A stretch of DNA of 64,000 bases from Paenibacillus koleovorans NBRC 103111 (lineage in GTDB: Bacteria; Bacillota; Bacilli; Paenibacillales; NBRC-103111): contig NZ_BIMA01000004.1 in the NCBI RefSeq assembly GCF_004000845.1, forward strand, positions 59,896 through 123,895. The letters are read 5' to 3'. A program made the position numbers and the translations under genes. Positions 45,740 to 54,985 of the stretch are shown here, in pieces. The first letter of the stretch is position 1. The number at the start of each line of letters is the position of its first letter. The notes under the pieces were generated by a model. That model was not told the DNA's origin. It saw only the letters and a list, made by a program, of their open reading frames with translations, and made no database searches.

Positions 45740-47185
45740 TTAAATGACAAACAGGTCGATAAACTCGCGCACCGGAGTCTGCGCCAGCTTCTCGGCATCG
45801 CGGCATAGCGCCAGGATCGCCTTCGCTTGTTTGGTCGGAAACCGGGTCATTACATTAGCTTCGAATTTGTGTATCAAGAGCGGAATGCCTTCCGCCCTTC
45901 TGCGCCGATGGCCGATCGGATATTCCACTCCCACCTTTGCCGTCGCCGTTCCATCGCGGAAAAACACCTGTAGGGCATTGGCGATCGAACGTTTGTCAGG
46001 ATCAAGATATTCGCGCGAGTAGCGCGAGTCCTCCTCCGTCACCATCGTGGAGCGGAGCCGGTCGATACGCGGATCGGCCGCCGCCGCATCCTCGTAATGA
46101 TCGGCGGTCAGTTGGCCGTGCAGCAGCGCGATCGCCACCATGTACTGGAGACAGTGGTCCCTGTCAGCCGGATTGTGAAGCGGACCGGTTTTGTCGATGA
46201 TGCGGATCGCCGACTCATGCGTCGTAATCACGATCCGGTCGATTTCGTCGATCCTCCCCTTTACTTCCGGGTACAGATGGATCGCGCATTCCACTGCCGT
46301 TTGCGCGTGAAATTCGGCAGGGAACGAAATTTTGAATAGAACATTCTCCATTACATAGGATCCGAACGGCCTCGCCAGCTTAAACGGTTTGCTTTTGAAA
46401 AGAACGTCGTAGAATCCCCACGTCTTCGCGGTCAATGCCGACGGGTAGCCCATCTCTCCCTTCATCGTCATAAGGGCGAGCCTCACCGCACGGCTGGTGG
46501 CGTCGCCGGCGGCCCACGATTTGCGAGGGCCGGTGTTAGGCGCGTGCCGATATGTGCGCAGCGGATGACCGTCGAGCCAGGCGTTGGAGATTGCGGACGC
46601 GATGTCCTCTCGCGTCCCTCCTAGCAGTTGGGTGACGACGGCGGTCGACGCTACCTTGACGAGTATGACATGGTCCAGGCCGACGCGGTTGAAGCTGTTC
46701 TCCAAGGCTAGGATACCTTGGATTTCGTGCGCTTTGATCATCGCGGTCAGCACGTCGCGCATTGTAAGCGGATGTGTCGCGGCGGTGGTGCGGGTTCGGC
46801 TGAGATAGTCGGCTATGGCGAGGATGCCGCCCAAATTGTCGGAAGGATGGCCCCACTCGGCGGCCAGCCACGTATCGTTGTAATCGAGCCAGCGGATCAT
46901 GCAGCCGATATTGAAAGCCGCAGCGATCGGGTCGAGCACGAACGACGTGCCGGGCACACGGGCCCCGTTCGGCACGATCGTGCCAGGCACGACCGGCCCG
47001 AGCAGCTTGGCGCACTCCGGGTAGCGCAGCGCGAGCAGCCCGCAGCCAAGCGTATCCATCAGACAGAGGCGGGCCGTCTCGTACGCCTCCTCGCTCTCGA
47101 TCGCCGCCACCGCCGCGTAGTCGGCTATGGCGGTCAGCAGCGCGTCGGGCTCGGGACGGGCGCCGGTAGCGATAGGTCCTGACAT
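45740..47185 (-). CDS. mmgE: 2-methylcitrate dehydratase (MmgE/PrpD family)
   Basis: Converts 2-methylcitrate towards 2-methylaconitate in propionyl-CoA disposal; 481 aa. Family wording: [40 protein letters not shown] (active-site region with Asp and His), and [20 protein letters not shown]. The ATG at 47185 gives the usual family length and has AGGAGGTGG upstream, although 12-13 bases away; a longer frame to 47236 would overlap the synthase gene and has no ribosome binding site. Last gene of the seven-gene operon, as in the Bacillus mmg cluster. Confidence 0.92.
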   Translation of the reverse strand: MSGPIATGARPEPDALLTAIADYAAVAAIESEEAYETARLCLMDTLGCGLLALRYPECAKLLGPVVPGTIVPNGARVPGTSFVLDPIAAAFNIGCMIRWLDYNDTWLAAEWGHPSDNLGGILAIADYLSRTRTTAATHPLTMRDVLTAMIKAHEIQGILALENSFNRVGLDHVILVKVASTAVVTQLLGGTREDIASAISNAWLDGHPLRTYRHAPNTGPRKSWAAGDATSRAVRLALMTMKGEMGYPSALTAKTWGFYDVLFKSKPFKLARPFGSYVMENVLFKISFPAEFHAQTAVECAIHLYPEVKGRIDEIDRIVITTHESAIRIIDKTGPLHNPADRDHCLQYMVAIALLHGQLTADHYEDAAAADPRIDRLRSTMVTEEDSRYSREYLDPDKRSIANALQVFFRDGTATAKVGVEYPIGHRRRRAEGIPLLIHKFEANVMTRFPTKQAKAILALCRDAEKLAQTPVREFIDLFVI

Positions 47186-47208
47186 CTGTTGCAGTCCACC
47201 TCCTGGGG

Positions 47209-48336
47209 TTAGCTTCGCTCCTCCAGCAGCAGCCACGGCTGCGGCTCGGGACCGTCGTAATCGGCTCGCGGGCGAATGAGCCTGTTGTTGCCGCGCTGCT
47301 CGATGACATGCGCCGCCCAGCCGCTCGTGCGAGACAGCACGAACACCGGCGTGAACAGCGGCGTCGGGATGCCGAGCAGCCGATAAGCCGAAGCGCTGTA
47401 GAAGTCCAGATTCGGGAACAATCGTTTCTCCCGCCGCATGAGCTGCTCGATCCGCTCGGAAATGTTATAGATCCGGAGTGTGCCGGCGGCCTCAGCTAAC
47501 CGGCGTGACCAACGTTTGACGATGTCGGATCTGGGGTCCGAGACGGTGTAGACGCGGTGGCCGAAGCCCATGATCAGCTGCTTGCGGGAGAGCAGGCTGA
47601 GTACGCCTTGCTCCGCCTCCTCGGGGCTGTCGTAGGCGTCGATAAGCTCCATCGCCGCCTCGTTGGCCCCGCCGTGCAGCGGTCCGCGCAGCGTGCCGAT
47701 GCCGGTCGCGATCGACGAGTAAAAGTCGGACAGCGTGGAGGCAGTGACGCGGGCGGCGAAGGTGGAGGCGTTGAACTCGTGCTCCGCATACAGCGTAAGC
47801 GAGACGTCCATCGCCTTCTCGTGCAGCTCGCTTGGCGCCTGCCCGTGCAGCAGGCGCAGGAAGTGCGCGGCGACGCTCTCCTCCGGCGTCGCCGATGCGG
47901 TGTCGATGCGCCGCCCGGAGCGGTGGTACTGCTGCCAGTAGAGCAGCATCGAGCCGAAGGCGGCCAGCAGTCTGTCGGCCACCTCATGGGGGCCGCGCCT
48001 TTGCTCTTCGGGCTCGAAGGCGGCTAAGGCCGAGCAGCCCGTGCGCAGCACGTCCATCGGATGCGCGGTGCCGGGCAGCCGCTCCAGGATGGCGAGCAGC
48101 GGCTCCGGCAGCTCGCGTTTGGATGCGAGGCGGCGGCGGTACATCTGCAGCTCGGTTTGGTTGGGCAGTTTGCCGTACAGCAGCAGGAACGCCGTCTCCT
48201 CGAAGGAGCCGCGCTCCGCGAGATCTTCTACCGAGTAGCCTCGATAGTGAAGCCCATGTCCTTCCTTGCCTACGGTTGAAATGCTCGTTCGACCCGCGAC
48301 AACATCGGCGAGTCCCCCGGTTTTGTTAGCCGCCAT
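47209..48336 (-). CDS. mmgD: 2-methylcitrate synthase / citrate synthase family
   Basis: Condenses propionyl-CoA with oxaloacetate; 375 aa. Signature blocks are [29 protein letters not shown] (His), GFGHRVY (His) and [20 protein letters not shown] (catalytic Asp). The short form (about 375 aa) and the operon point to methylcitrate synthase rather than the TCA-cycle enzyme, though both activities are possible. The ATG at 48336 overlaps the prpB stop by 11 bp and has AGGGAGAGG upstream. Confidence 0.92.
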   Translation of the reverse strand: MAANKTGGLADVVAGRTSISTVGKEGHGLHYRGYSVEDLAERGSFEETAFLLLYGKLPNQTELQMYRRRLASKRELPEPLLAILERLPGTAHPMDVLRTGCSALAAFEPEEQRRGPHEVADRLLAAFGSMLLYWQQYHRSGRRIDTASATPEESVAAHFLRLLHGQAPSELHEKAMDVSLTLYAEHEFNASTFAARVTASTLSDFYSSIATGIGTLRGPLHGGANEAAMELIDAYDSPEEAEQGVLSLLSRKQLIMGFGHRVYTVSDPRSDIVKRWSRRLAEAAGTLRIYNISERIEQLMRREKRLFPNLDFYSASAYRLLGIPTPLFTPVFVLSRTSGWAAHVIEQRGNNRLIRPRADYDGPEPQPWLLLEERS

Positions 48337-49264
48337 CCCCGTCCTCTCCCTTCGGATTCGTTGTTCCGTACAGCTCATCGAGCTTCCGTTCGTACGCGTA
48401 GTAGTCCAACGTATCGTACAAGTTTGTGCGGGTCTGCATCCGGCTTACGACTGCCTGCTGGGTTCCATCGCGGCGAATCGTACGGTACACCTCCAGCGCT
48501 GCTGCGCTCATCGCCCGGAAAGCGGAGAGCGGATATAGAGCAAGCGAGACGCCGACGCCGCGCAGCTCCTCCAGCGTGTAGAGCGGCGTCCGACCGAACT
48601 CGGTCAAGTTGGCGAGCACTGGCACCTGCACCGCCTTGGTGAAAGCGTGATACTGCTCCAGATCGGTCATCGCCTCGGGAAAAATCATATCGGCGCCCGC
48701 TTCGACGCAAGCGCATGCCCGTTCGATCGCCGCCTGCAATCCTTCCACGGCCAGGGCGTCTGTGCGGGCCATGAGGACGAAATGCGGATCTTCTCTCGCA
48801 TCAGCCGCCGCTTTAATCCGGTCGACCAGTTCGTCTTGACTCACGATCGCCTTGTTCGGCCGGTGACCGCATCGTTTCGCCGCGATCTGATCCTCGATGT
48901 GAATGCCGGCCACCCCGGCGCGGGTCATCTCGCGGACGGTGCGGGCGATCTGGAAGGCGCCGCCGAAGCCGGTGTCCGCATCGACGAGCAGCGGCAACGG
49001 GGTGGCGCTTGTGATGCGCCTCGCATCCTCCAGAACATCGTTCAGCGTCGTGATACCGAGATCCGGAAGGCCGAACAAAGCGTTCGCGACCCCCGCCCCG
49101 GACAAGTACAAAGCACGAAACCCGGCCTGCTCCGCGAGCAAAGCCGAATAGGCGTTGATCGCGCCTGCCAGCTGCAACGGCCGCTCTTCATGGACCGCTA
49201 GCCTTAGTCGCTCGCCCGGCGAAGATCGGGATTCATGGCCTCCGGGTGGTTGTGATGGTGCCAT
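48326..49264 (-). CDS. prpB: Methylisocitrate lyase
   Basis: Cleaves 2-methylisocitrate to pyruvate and succinate; 312 aa, isocitrate lyase/PEP mutase superfamily. Blocks: [38 protein letters not shown] (metal Asp), [17 protein letters not shown] with the catalytic KRCGH loop, and [10 protein letters not shown]. The ATG at 49264 follows AAGGAGTG; GTG at 49273 would overlap the previous gene's stop. It sits before mmgD and mmgE, completing the methylcitrate cycle; in B. subtilis the same gene is at the end of the operon. Confidence 0.94.
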   Translation of the reverse strand: MAPSQPPGGHESRSSPGERLRLAVHEERPLQLAGAINAYSALLAEQAGFRALYLSGAGVANALFGLPDLGITTLNDVLEDARRITSATPLPLLVDADTGFGGAFQIARTVREMTRAGVAGIHIEDQIAAKRCGHRPNKAIVSQDELVDRIKAAADAREDPHFVLMARTDALAVEGLQAAIERACACVEAGADMIFPEAMTDLEQYHAFTKAVQVPVLANLTEFGRTPLYTLEELRGVGVSLALYPLSAFRAMSAAALEVYRTIRRDGTQQAVVSRMQTRTNLYDTLDYYAYERKLDELYGTTNPKGEDGDGG

Positions 49265-49269
49265 AACGC

Positions 49270-50481
49270 TCACTCCTTCAGCAGGTGATTGCCGATTACG
49301 ATCCGATGAATCTCATTCGTTCCTTCGTAGATTTGCGTCACCTTGGCGTCGCGGAACAGCCGCTCGAACGGCAGCTCCTTCGACCACGCCTCCGGCCCGA
49401 GCAGCTCGATCGCCTCCCCGGTAACGGCGACGGCCGTATCCGAGGCGAACAGCTTCGCCGTCGACGCCTCGCGCGTGCAGGGACGGCCCGCTTGGCGCAG
49501 GCAGGCGGCGCGATAGACGAGCAGGCGGGCGGCCTCGACCTGCTGGGCGAGCGCGGCGAGCTTCGCCAGCACGGCACCGGCACGGGCGCTGTCGGCGCCG
49601 GTGGCGCGGCTGCGGCTGGGGCCGCCGGGCGTGCCGAGGCCGCCTGGGCAGTCTGCGCCGATGCGGCTGTTGCGGCTGTCCGGCAGCAGCCGGGTGGCGG
49701 CCGCCTCTAGAGCCGCCTCGGCGATGCCCAGCGCCTGCGCCGCGATGCCGATGCGCCCGCCGTCGAGCGCGCCGAGCGCGACCGCGAAGCCCGCGCCTTC
49801 TTCGCCGAGCCGCTGGGCCGCCGGCACCGAGACGCCGTCCAGCTGAAGCTCGCCTGTGTTCGAGCCGTGCAGTCCCATCTTGCGCTCCGGGCGGCCGACG
49901 CGGAACCCCGGCATACCCGGCTCGAGCAGAATTGCGGTTATACCTCGGGCTCCTCTGCCCGATGCTGTCACGGCGAATGTCAAATACAAATCGGCGGCTC
50001 CGGAATTGGTGATGAACACCTTGGAGCCGTTCAGTATGTAACGGTCGCCTTCACGAGTCGCCGTCGTGCGGATCGATGCGGCGTCGGAGCCGGCCGACGG
50101 CTCGGTCAGCGCGAACGCCCCCAGCCACTCGCCCGCCGCCAGCCGGGGCACATATTGCCGCTTCTGCTCCTCCGTCCCATGCGACAGCAACGGCAGCGTG
50201 CCTACCGACGTATGCACCGACAGGATCACCCCGAAGGTCGCGCTTGCCTTCGATAGCTCGTGTATGGCCGCGATGTAGGACACGAAGTCCGCGCCCGCCC
50301 CTCCCCATTCCTTCGGGATCGGGATGCCCATCAACCCTTCGTCCGCCATTCTCGCGACGAGCCGGCGGGGAAACGCATCGTCCCGCTCCATATCAGGCAG
50401 GCATGGGACGATCTCTTGCCGGGCGAACGTCCGCGCTTTGCGCCGCATCGCCTCTTGTTCGTCCGTGAAACGCAGCTCCAT
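49270..50481 (-). CDS. mmgC: Acyl-CoA dehydrogenase (MmgC-like) with replaced QFG segment
   Basis: An FAD-dependent acyl-CoA dehydrogenase of 403 aa. Start [30 protein letters not shown] (FAD/substrate loop), and the catalytic Glu in IYEGTNEI are normal. But the usual helix YA-x-ER-x-QFG-x-PI-x-x-FQ is absent. In its place is a Pro/Gly/Ser/Ala/Arg-rich insert at about residues 273-310 ([20 protein letters not shown] and onward). The GGYGY-like block is LGPEAW. Both regions contact FAD or the dimer partner, so activity may be altered. ATG at 50481 lies 11 bases after AAAGGAG. It is between mmgB and prpB. Confidence 0.87.
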   Translation of the reverse strand: MELRFTDEQEAMRRKARTFARQEIVPCLPDMERDDAFPRRLVARMADEGLMGIPIPKEWGGAGADFVSYIAAIHELSKASATFGVILSVHTSVGTLPLLSHGTEEQKRQYVPRLAAGEWLGAFALTEPSAGSDAASIRTTATREGDRYILNGSKVFITNSGAADLYLTFAVTASGRGARGITAILLEPGMPGFRVGRPERKMGLHGSNTGELQLDGVSVPAAQRLGEEGAGFAVALGALDGGRIGIAAQALGIAEAALEAAATRLLPDSRNSRIGADCPGGLGTPGGPSRSRATGADSARAGAVLAKLAALAQQVEAARLLVYRAACLRQAGRPCTREASTAKLFASDTAVAVTGEAIELLGPEAWSKELPFERLFRDAKVTQIYEGTNEIHRIVIGNHLLKE

Positions 50482-50500
50482 CGCGACCGACGCTCCTTTC

Positions 50501-51367
50501 TCAGGGCTGGACGGCGTACGTGTAGAAGCCTTTGCCGGATTTCCGTCCGAGCCAGCCTGCCGCCACGTATTTGCGCAGCAGCGGGCAGGGCCGGTATTTC
50601 GAGTCGCCGAAGCCCGCATAGAGCGTCTCCATGATCGCCAGACATGTATCGAGACCGATCAGATCGGCGAGCGCAAGCGGTCCCATCGGATGGTTCATCC
50701 CGAGCTTCATCACCTGATCGACCGCTTCCGGCTTCGCCACCCCTTCATATACCGCGAAAATCGCTTCGTTGATCATCGGCATTAAGATCCGGTTCGCGAC
50801 GAAGCCGGGAAAATCGTTCACTTCCACGGGCGTTTTGCCCATTCGTTCAGCCAACTCCATCACCATTTCGCACACCTCGTCGGAGGTCGCTGCACCGCGA
50901 ATAACTTCCACCAAGGGCATCACCGGCACCGGGTTCATAAAATGCATCCCGATCACCCGATGAGGTGTCGATGTAGCGGCGGCAATTTCCGTAATCGGCA
51001 AAGAGGAGGTGTTCGTCGCCAAAATCGCCACCGGTCGACAAACCCGCTCCAGCTCGCGGAAAATAGCAGCCTTTACCGCCACGTTCTCGGCCGCCGCTTC
51101 GATCGCCACCTCCGCCGCCGCACACGAATCGGGCTCCAGCTGCTCCAGTACTTGAATGCGGCTTAATGCTGCCGCTTGATCGGCTTCCGTTATCTTTCCT
51201 TTTTGCATGGAACGCTCCAGAGCCGCCTGGATTACAGACAGACCATGCCGCACCGCTTGTGGCTCGCGATCATGCAGCAGCACCGTCAGTCCGCGCTGTG
51301 CCGCCGTTTGCGCGATGCCGCTTCCCATCTGACCGGCGCCAATTACCAGGATCGTTCGGATGTCCAT
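50501..51367 (-). CDS. mmgB: 3-hydroxyacyl-CoA (3-hydroxybutyryl-CoA) dehydrogenase
   Basis: NAD(P)-dependent oxidoreductase of 288 aa. It has the Rossmann motif [13 protein letters not shown] at the N-terminus, [32 protein letters not shown] (catalytic His), and the C-terminal domain [20 protein letters not shown] and [10 protein letters not shown]. It acts between the acyl-CoA dehydrogenase and the thiolase. The longer frame to 51928 is an artefact in another gene's shadow. ATG at 51367 is 23 bp after the thiolase stop. Confidence 0.94.
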   Translation of the reverse strand: MDIRTILVIGAGQMGSGIAQTAAQRGLTVLLHDREPQAVRHGLSVIQAALERSMQKGKITEADQAAALSRIQVLEQLEPDSCAAAEVAIEAAAENVAVKAAIFRELERVCRPVAILATNTSSLPITEIAAATSTPHRVIGMHFMNPVPVMPLVEVIRGAATSDEVCEMVMELAERMGKTPVEVNDFPGFVANRILMPMINEAIFAVYEGVAKPEAVDQVMKLGMNHPMGPLALADLIGLDTCLAIMETLYAGFGDSKYRPCPLLRKYVAAGWLGRKSGKGFYTYAVQP

Positions 51368-51390
51368 GCGCCTCACCCGCCCCCTGTCCC

Positions 51391-52659
51391 CTAAGCATCT
51401 ACGCGTATCAAGAGCGCGTCGCCTTGCGCCCCGCCGCTGCATATCGCCGCTATGCCGTATCCGCCACCGCATCGCTCCAGCTCGCGGATCAGCGTCAAGA
51501 CGATGCGCGCCCCGCTCGCTCCGATCGGATGGCCCAAAGCGATGGCCCCTCCGTTGACGTTCACTTTTTCCGCATCCCACTCGAGCATATGGCCGCATGT
51601 CAGTACGACCGCTGCGAACGCTTCGTTGACTTCGAACCGCGCAATATCGGCGATGTCCAGGCCGGTTTGCTTCAGCAGCTTGCGAATGGCGAGTGCCGGG
51701 GTAGCCGCAATATACGGGGCTTCCGCTCCGACGGTCGCATGCCCTTCGATCCGCGCCAATGGCCGGTCCGGCCCGTAGCGGTTCTCCGCCTCCGCTTGAG
51801 ACATGACAATCAGCGCCGCCGCGCCGTCGTTCACACCGGGCGCATTGCCTGCCGTAATCGTCCCGTCCGCCATATAAAGCGGCGTCAGTCGGGCCAGCTT
51901 GGCGAGATCCGTGTCTGCGCGGGGACATTCGTCGAGCGGCATACCGCTTCCGTTAGCGCCAGACACTACAGCCGCTGTTGCAGCTGCGGCTGCACTTGCG
52001 GCGATTTCCTTCGCAAACCGCCCCTCGGCTGCCGCCGTCAAAGCCCGCATATGACTCCTCAACGCCCACTCGTCCTGCTCCTCACGGGTGATGCCATACT
52101 CCTTCGCCACCCGGCTGCCGTGGACCGCCATGGGAACGTTTGCAAAAGCACATTGCAGCCCGTCAAGTGTCATCAGGTCAATGAGCGCCGTATCCCCGGT
52201 CCTCAGTCCCCATCGCACTTGCCGGTTCAGCGCATACGGCGCTCCACTCATGCTCTCCATACCGCCGGCCACCGCCACCTGGACGTCGCCCGCGCGGATC
52301 ATCTGATCCGCCATCGTAACGGCGCGCAAGCCGGAGGCGCACACCTTGTTGATCGTATCCGCAGCGACCGTCCAGTCAAGGCCGGCCAGCCGAGCCGCCT
52401 GGCGCGCCGGATTTTGCCCGGCCCCGGCCTGCAGCACCATGCCCATGAGCACCGCGTCGATGTCTGCAGCCGCCACTCCGGCCTGCTTGATCGCACCGCC
52501 GATCGCCTCCGCTCCCAGCTCCACCGCTTTCCGATCCTTGTGTATGCCGCCGAACCGGCCGAACGCCGTCCGGGCTCCTCCGACGATAACGGCCCTGTTC
52601 GTTTTCCCCCCTGCTCCCCCTGTATGACCACGCCCTTTTGGACTCGTATTTTCGCTCAT
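51391..52659 (-). CDS. mmgA: Acetyl-CoA acetyltransferase (thiolase)
   Basis: A thiolase of 422 aa. Active-site residues are Cys107 (NKVCASG), His377 (GHPIGASG) and Cys407 (CSGGAQGD), plus NEAFA. The first 20 residues ([20 protein letters not shown]) are a low-complexity extension and the loop near 220-240 is Ala-rich ([16 protein letters not shown]), making it longer than the usual about 393 aa. RBS GGAGG lies nine bases before the ATG. Second gene in the operon. Confidence 0.94.
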   Translation of the reverse strand: MSENTSPKGRGHTGGAGGKTNRAVIVGGARTAFGRFGGIHKDRKAVELGAEAIGGAIKQAGVAAADIDAVLMGMVLQAGAGQNPARQAARLAGLDWTVAADTINKVCASGLRAVTMADQMIRAGDVQVAVAGGMESMSGAPYALNRQVRWGLRTGDTALIDLMTLDGLQCAFANVPMAVHGSRVAKEYGITREEQDEWALRSHMRALTAAAEGRFAKEIAASAAAAATAAVVSGANGSGMPLDECPRADTDLAKLARLTPLYMADGTITAGNAPGVNDGAAALIVMSQAEAENRYGPDRPLARIEGHATVGAEAPYIAATPALAIRKLLKQTGLDIADIARFEVNEAFAAVVLTCGHMLEWDAEKVNVNGGAIALGHPIGASGARIVLTLIRELERCGGGYGIAAICSGGAQGDALLIRVDA

Positions 52660-52680
52660 CGTTCCGCCTCCTTCCTCCCG

Positions 52681-53892
52681 TCACTCCTGCCGGGATCGCA
52701 ACCAGCTTTCTAAACGGATCAGCCCTGGCCCCTCTTCCGCCTGCAAACAACGAGCATCCCTCATCAACCGTTCCACGCCATATTCCCTTATGTAACCGTA
52801 GCCGCCGAGCACCTGCACCGCCTCGACCGTAATCCCTTGCGCGGCGCGAACGGCATAGGAGCATGCCATCGCAGCCTCCCCGGCAAACGGCAGTCCGGTA
52901 TCCGCCCTCCAGGCAGCCTGATAGGCGAGCAGCCGGGCGGCATCCAGCTTCACGGCCATGTCCGCCAGCTTGAACGAGATGCCTTGCTGCTGGCCGATCG
53001 CCTTGCCGAACTGCTTGCGCGTCTTCGCATAATTCCCTGCGGCATCCATCGCAGCTTGCGCAATGCCCACGGCAACGGCTGCCGTGCCGAGGTCCGAGAG
53101 CGCCGAGGTCCAACGCGCCATTTCCTCGATTTGCGAAGAGCTGGCAGGGAGAGCCGCTTGCTCGCACTGGTCCAGCCGGATCGGACCTTGCGGGAAGGAA
53201 GCCAAGCCGAGCTTGCGGATCGGAGGACCGTGGCCGAAGCCTGAAGCTCCTTGCTCAACGGCGAACACGCCCCAGCGCTTCTTCCTGCGCTTTTTCCCTT
53301 GCTGCGATCCGGACTTCCCTTGCCAGGCAAAGACGACATACACATCGGCCTCCCCGGCCAAGTCTACGCAGTCACTTCCGCCATTCAGCACCAAGCTGTC
53401 ACCGGCTTCATCCGCTTCGTTCCAGTTCACCTGCCATGTAGTGCCGTCGGCTGCCGACAACCGGGGTTGCATCGGCAAGAACTTCGGCAAGATCCATGAT
53501 CCAAGCTTGTCGCCGACCGCCAACTGTCGAACTAGCCGCAACAGTTCGCCATTGGCGTCGCCTCCGTTGCCGTCATCGCCACAGCCGCCGCTGAGCCGAA
53601 CAAGCGCGCCGCAGCAAGCATGATGCGCCGCTAGGACCGCTCCCGTGGAGCCGCAAGCCCTCGCCAGCTCCTCGATGGCGACGGTCATCGCGACGAAGTC
53701 GCCTCCCGCGCCACCGACCTTCTCCGGCCAAGGGATGCCGGCGAGCCCAAGCTCGCTCAGCTTGCCGAACAGCTTGCGGTCGAACCGCGCCTCCTCATCT
53801 CGCTTGCTCGCACCGGGCGCCACATTCCCCTCCGCGAAAGCCCTCACCGCGTCGCGGATCATTTCCTGCTCCTCCGTCAATTGGAAACGCAC
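52681..53892 (-). CDS. Acyl-CoA dehydrogenase, divergent, first gene of the mmg/prp operon
   Basis: Acyl-CoA dehydrogenase of 403 aa, not part of the B. subtilis mmg cluster as I know it. N-terminus RFQLTEEQEMIRDAVRAFAE and RKQFGKAIGQQQGISFKLAD (QFG helix) are normal. The middle domain is not: the TEPxAGSD loop is replaced (GSWILPKFLPMQPRLSAADG), a Gly/Asp-rich insert lies near 104-118, and a basic stretch QGKKRRKKRWG is present. The end keeps a Glu at the catalytic position (LQAEEGPGL) but not EGT. It may be a weak or differently specific partner of MmgC. GTG at 53892 with GAGGAGGGG upstream. Confidence 0.85.
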   Translation of the reverse strand: MRFQLTEEQEMIRDAVRAFAEGNVAPGASKRDEEARFDRKLFGKLSELGLAGIPWPEKVGGAGGDFVAMTVAIEELARACGSTGAVLAAHHACCGALVRLSGGCGDDGNGGDANGELLRLVRQLAVGDKLGSWILPKFLPMQPRLSAADGTTWQVNWNEADEAGDSLVLNGGSDCVDLAGEADVYVVFAWQGKSGSQQGKKRRKKRWGVFAVEQGASGFGHGPPIRKLGLASFPQGPIRLDQCEQAALPASSSQIEEMARWTSALSDLGTAAVAVGIAQAAMDAAGNYAKTRKQFGKAIGQQQGISFKLADMAVKLDAARLLAYQAAWRADTGLPFAGEAAMACSYAVRAAQGITVEAVQVLGGYGYIREYGVERLMRDARCLQAEEGPGLIRLESWLRSRQE

Positions 53893-54142
53893 AAGCGCCC
53901 CTCCTCTCGGCCAAGGAAATTACCGGCTCGCCCACATTCGGACAGACTTTGACGCCTTTCGCGCTTATTCCAGTCTATGAGCCCTCCGGGAAGCTTACGC
54001 CATCCCTTTGTAAAAAGGGACCTTCGGTCCGAAACTTCACACGTTACTCCGTACCGCCACTCCACCGTAACCCCAGACAAGCCTGGCCCTGCAACTCGCA
54101 GAGCCGAGCGCCTCCCCCGTCAGGATGTCGAACTGCAGGCGG

Positions 54143-54325
54143 GCACAATTAGCCGGTTTCGAGTAACAATTCTGCACACAGGCGTCCCTTTCAGCACAAT
54201 TAGCCGGTTTCGAGTAACATTTCTGCGCACAGGTGTCCCTTTCAGCACAATTAGCCGGTTTCGAGTAACAATTCTGCGCACAGGCATCCCTTTCAGCACA
54301 ATTAGCCGGTTTCGAGTAACAATTC
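54143..54325. repeat. Tandem 51-bp repeat, about 3.6 units
   Basis: Units start at 54143, 54194, 54245 and 54296 with GCACAATTAGCCGGTTTCGA and differ by one to three bases; the fourth is cut at 54325. The period is a multiple of three, so both strands stay open: on the minus strand it reads NCYSKPANCAERDACAQ. No ribosome binding site supports a gene. The region 53893-54142 shows nothing else, apart from a small hairpin AAAGGGAC near 54010. Confidence 0.9.
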
Positions 54326-54429
54326 CTCACGCGGCCTTCCACGGCTCCCGTTTTGGAAGCCTTTCCGATCTCGAGCGGACACAGATGACCTATTTCCTCC
54401 CAACCAGTCTCCCGCATCGGATTTTCCAC

Positions 54430-54815
54430 TTCCTCTTCCTGCCCTCTCCAGTCCTTCTTTCGTTCATGGCGTTCCGTTTTTTCTGCAAAACCGTCTCCTA
54501 AGGCGATCCATGATCGGCCCCTTCCGTCGGATTCTCGCAACGAGCTCTATCCTCCACTCTATGCGAGGATTTTCGAGCGCCGTGGCGCCAGCACCCTTGC
54601 TCCCTAGTCCGAAAAAATCGGACTACCGCGTGCCTCGCCACCAGGAAAAGCTACGTAGTCCGAATTTGCCAAATTGGAGCGACGTTTTCGGAAGGGGAGT
54701 GCGGAAACGGCTCTGCAAGTGGGAAAAATCGGACTAGAGCACGTTTCCTCCATCGCTCCTGCCACGCAGTCCGAAAAAATCGGACTAGAGCGTACAGAGG
54801 ACTTTTCATGCACCC
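54430..54815 (+). repeat. Interspersed multi-hairpin intergenic repeat, copy D
   Basis: Aligned with copy B it contains TTCCTGCCCTCTCCAGTCCT, TCTTTCGTTCATGGCGTTCC, TTCTGCAAAACCGTCTCC, GCACCCTTGCTCCCTAGTCC and two perfect hairpins AGTCCGA-AAAAA-TCGGACT (54606-54624 and 54768-54786). Half-sites are at about 54657 and 54728. The 7-bp stems are kept while the loop differs from copies B and C (AAAAA instead of AAAAG). Confidence 0.78.
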
Positions 54816-54928
54816 GCCACTGCAGCACAGGACCCGGGCATTGAAGGTCATACGCAAAATGGGTCAGATTTAAAAGCCCTGCCATACTTTATCCAGAGCT
54901 CTGCGCCGTCTATAGTTTCCTTTACAAC

Positions 54929-54972
54929 AAAAAAACGCCGGACCAAGACTCTCCAGTCTCGATCCGACGCCT
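54929..54972 (-). terminator. Terminator of the helicase gene
   Basis: On the minus strand GGCGTCGGA...AGACT pairs with AGTCT...TCCGGCG around GGAG, followed by seven T. It begins 14 bp past the stop codon at 54986. Confidence 0.8.
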
Positions 54973-54985
54973 ATTCACAAACCGG

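Noticed and set aside
51368..51928. N-terminal extension of the 3-hydroxyacyl-CoA dehydrogenase gene
   Set aside because: It overlaps the thiolase gene and has no family similarity; the Rossmann start is at 51367.
54037..54540. Cys-rich 167-codon gene on the minus strand
   Set aside because: It spans the 51-bp repeat and part of repeat copy D, has no RBS, and the opposite strand is equally open; kept only as a finding.
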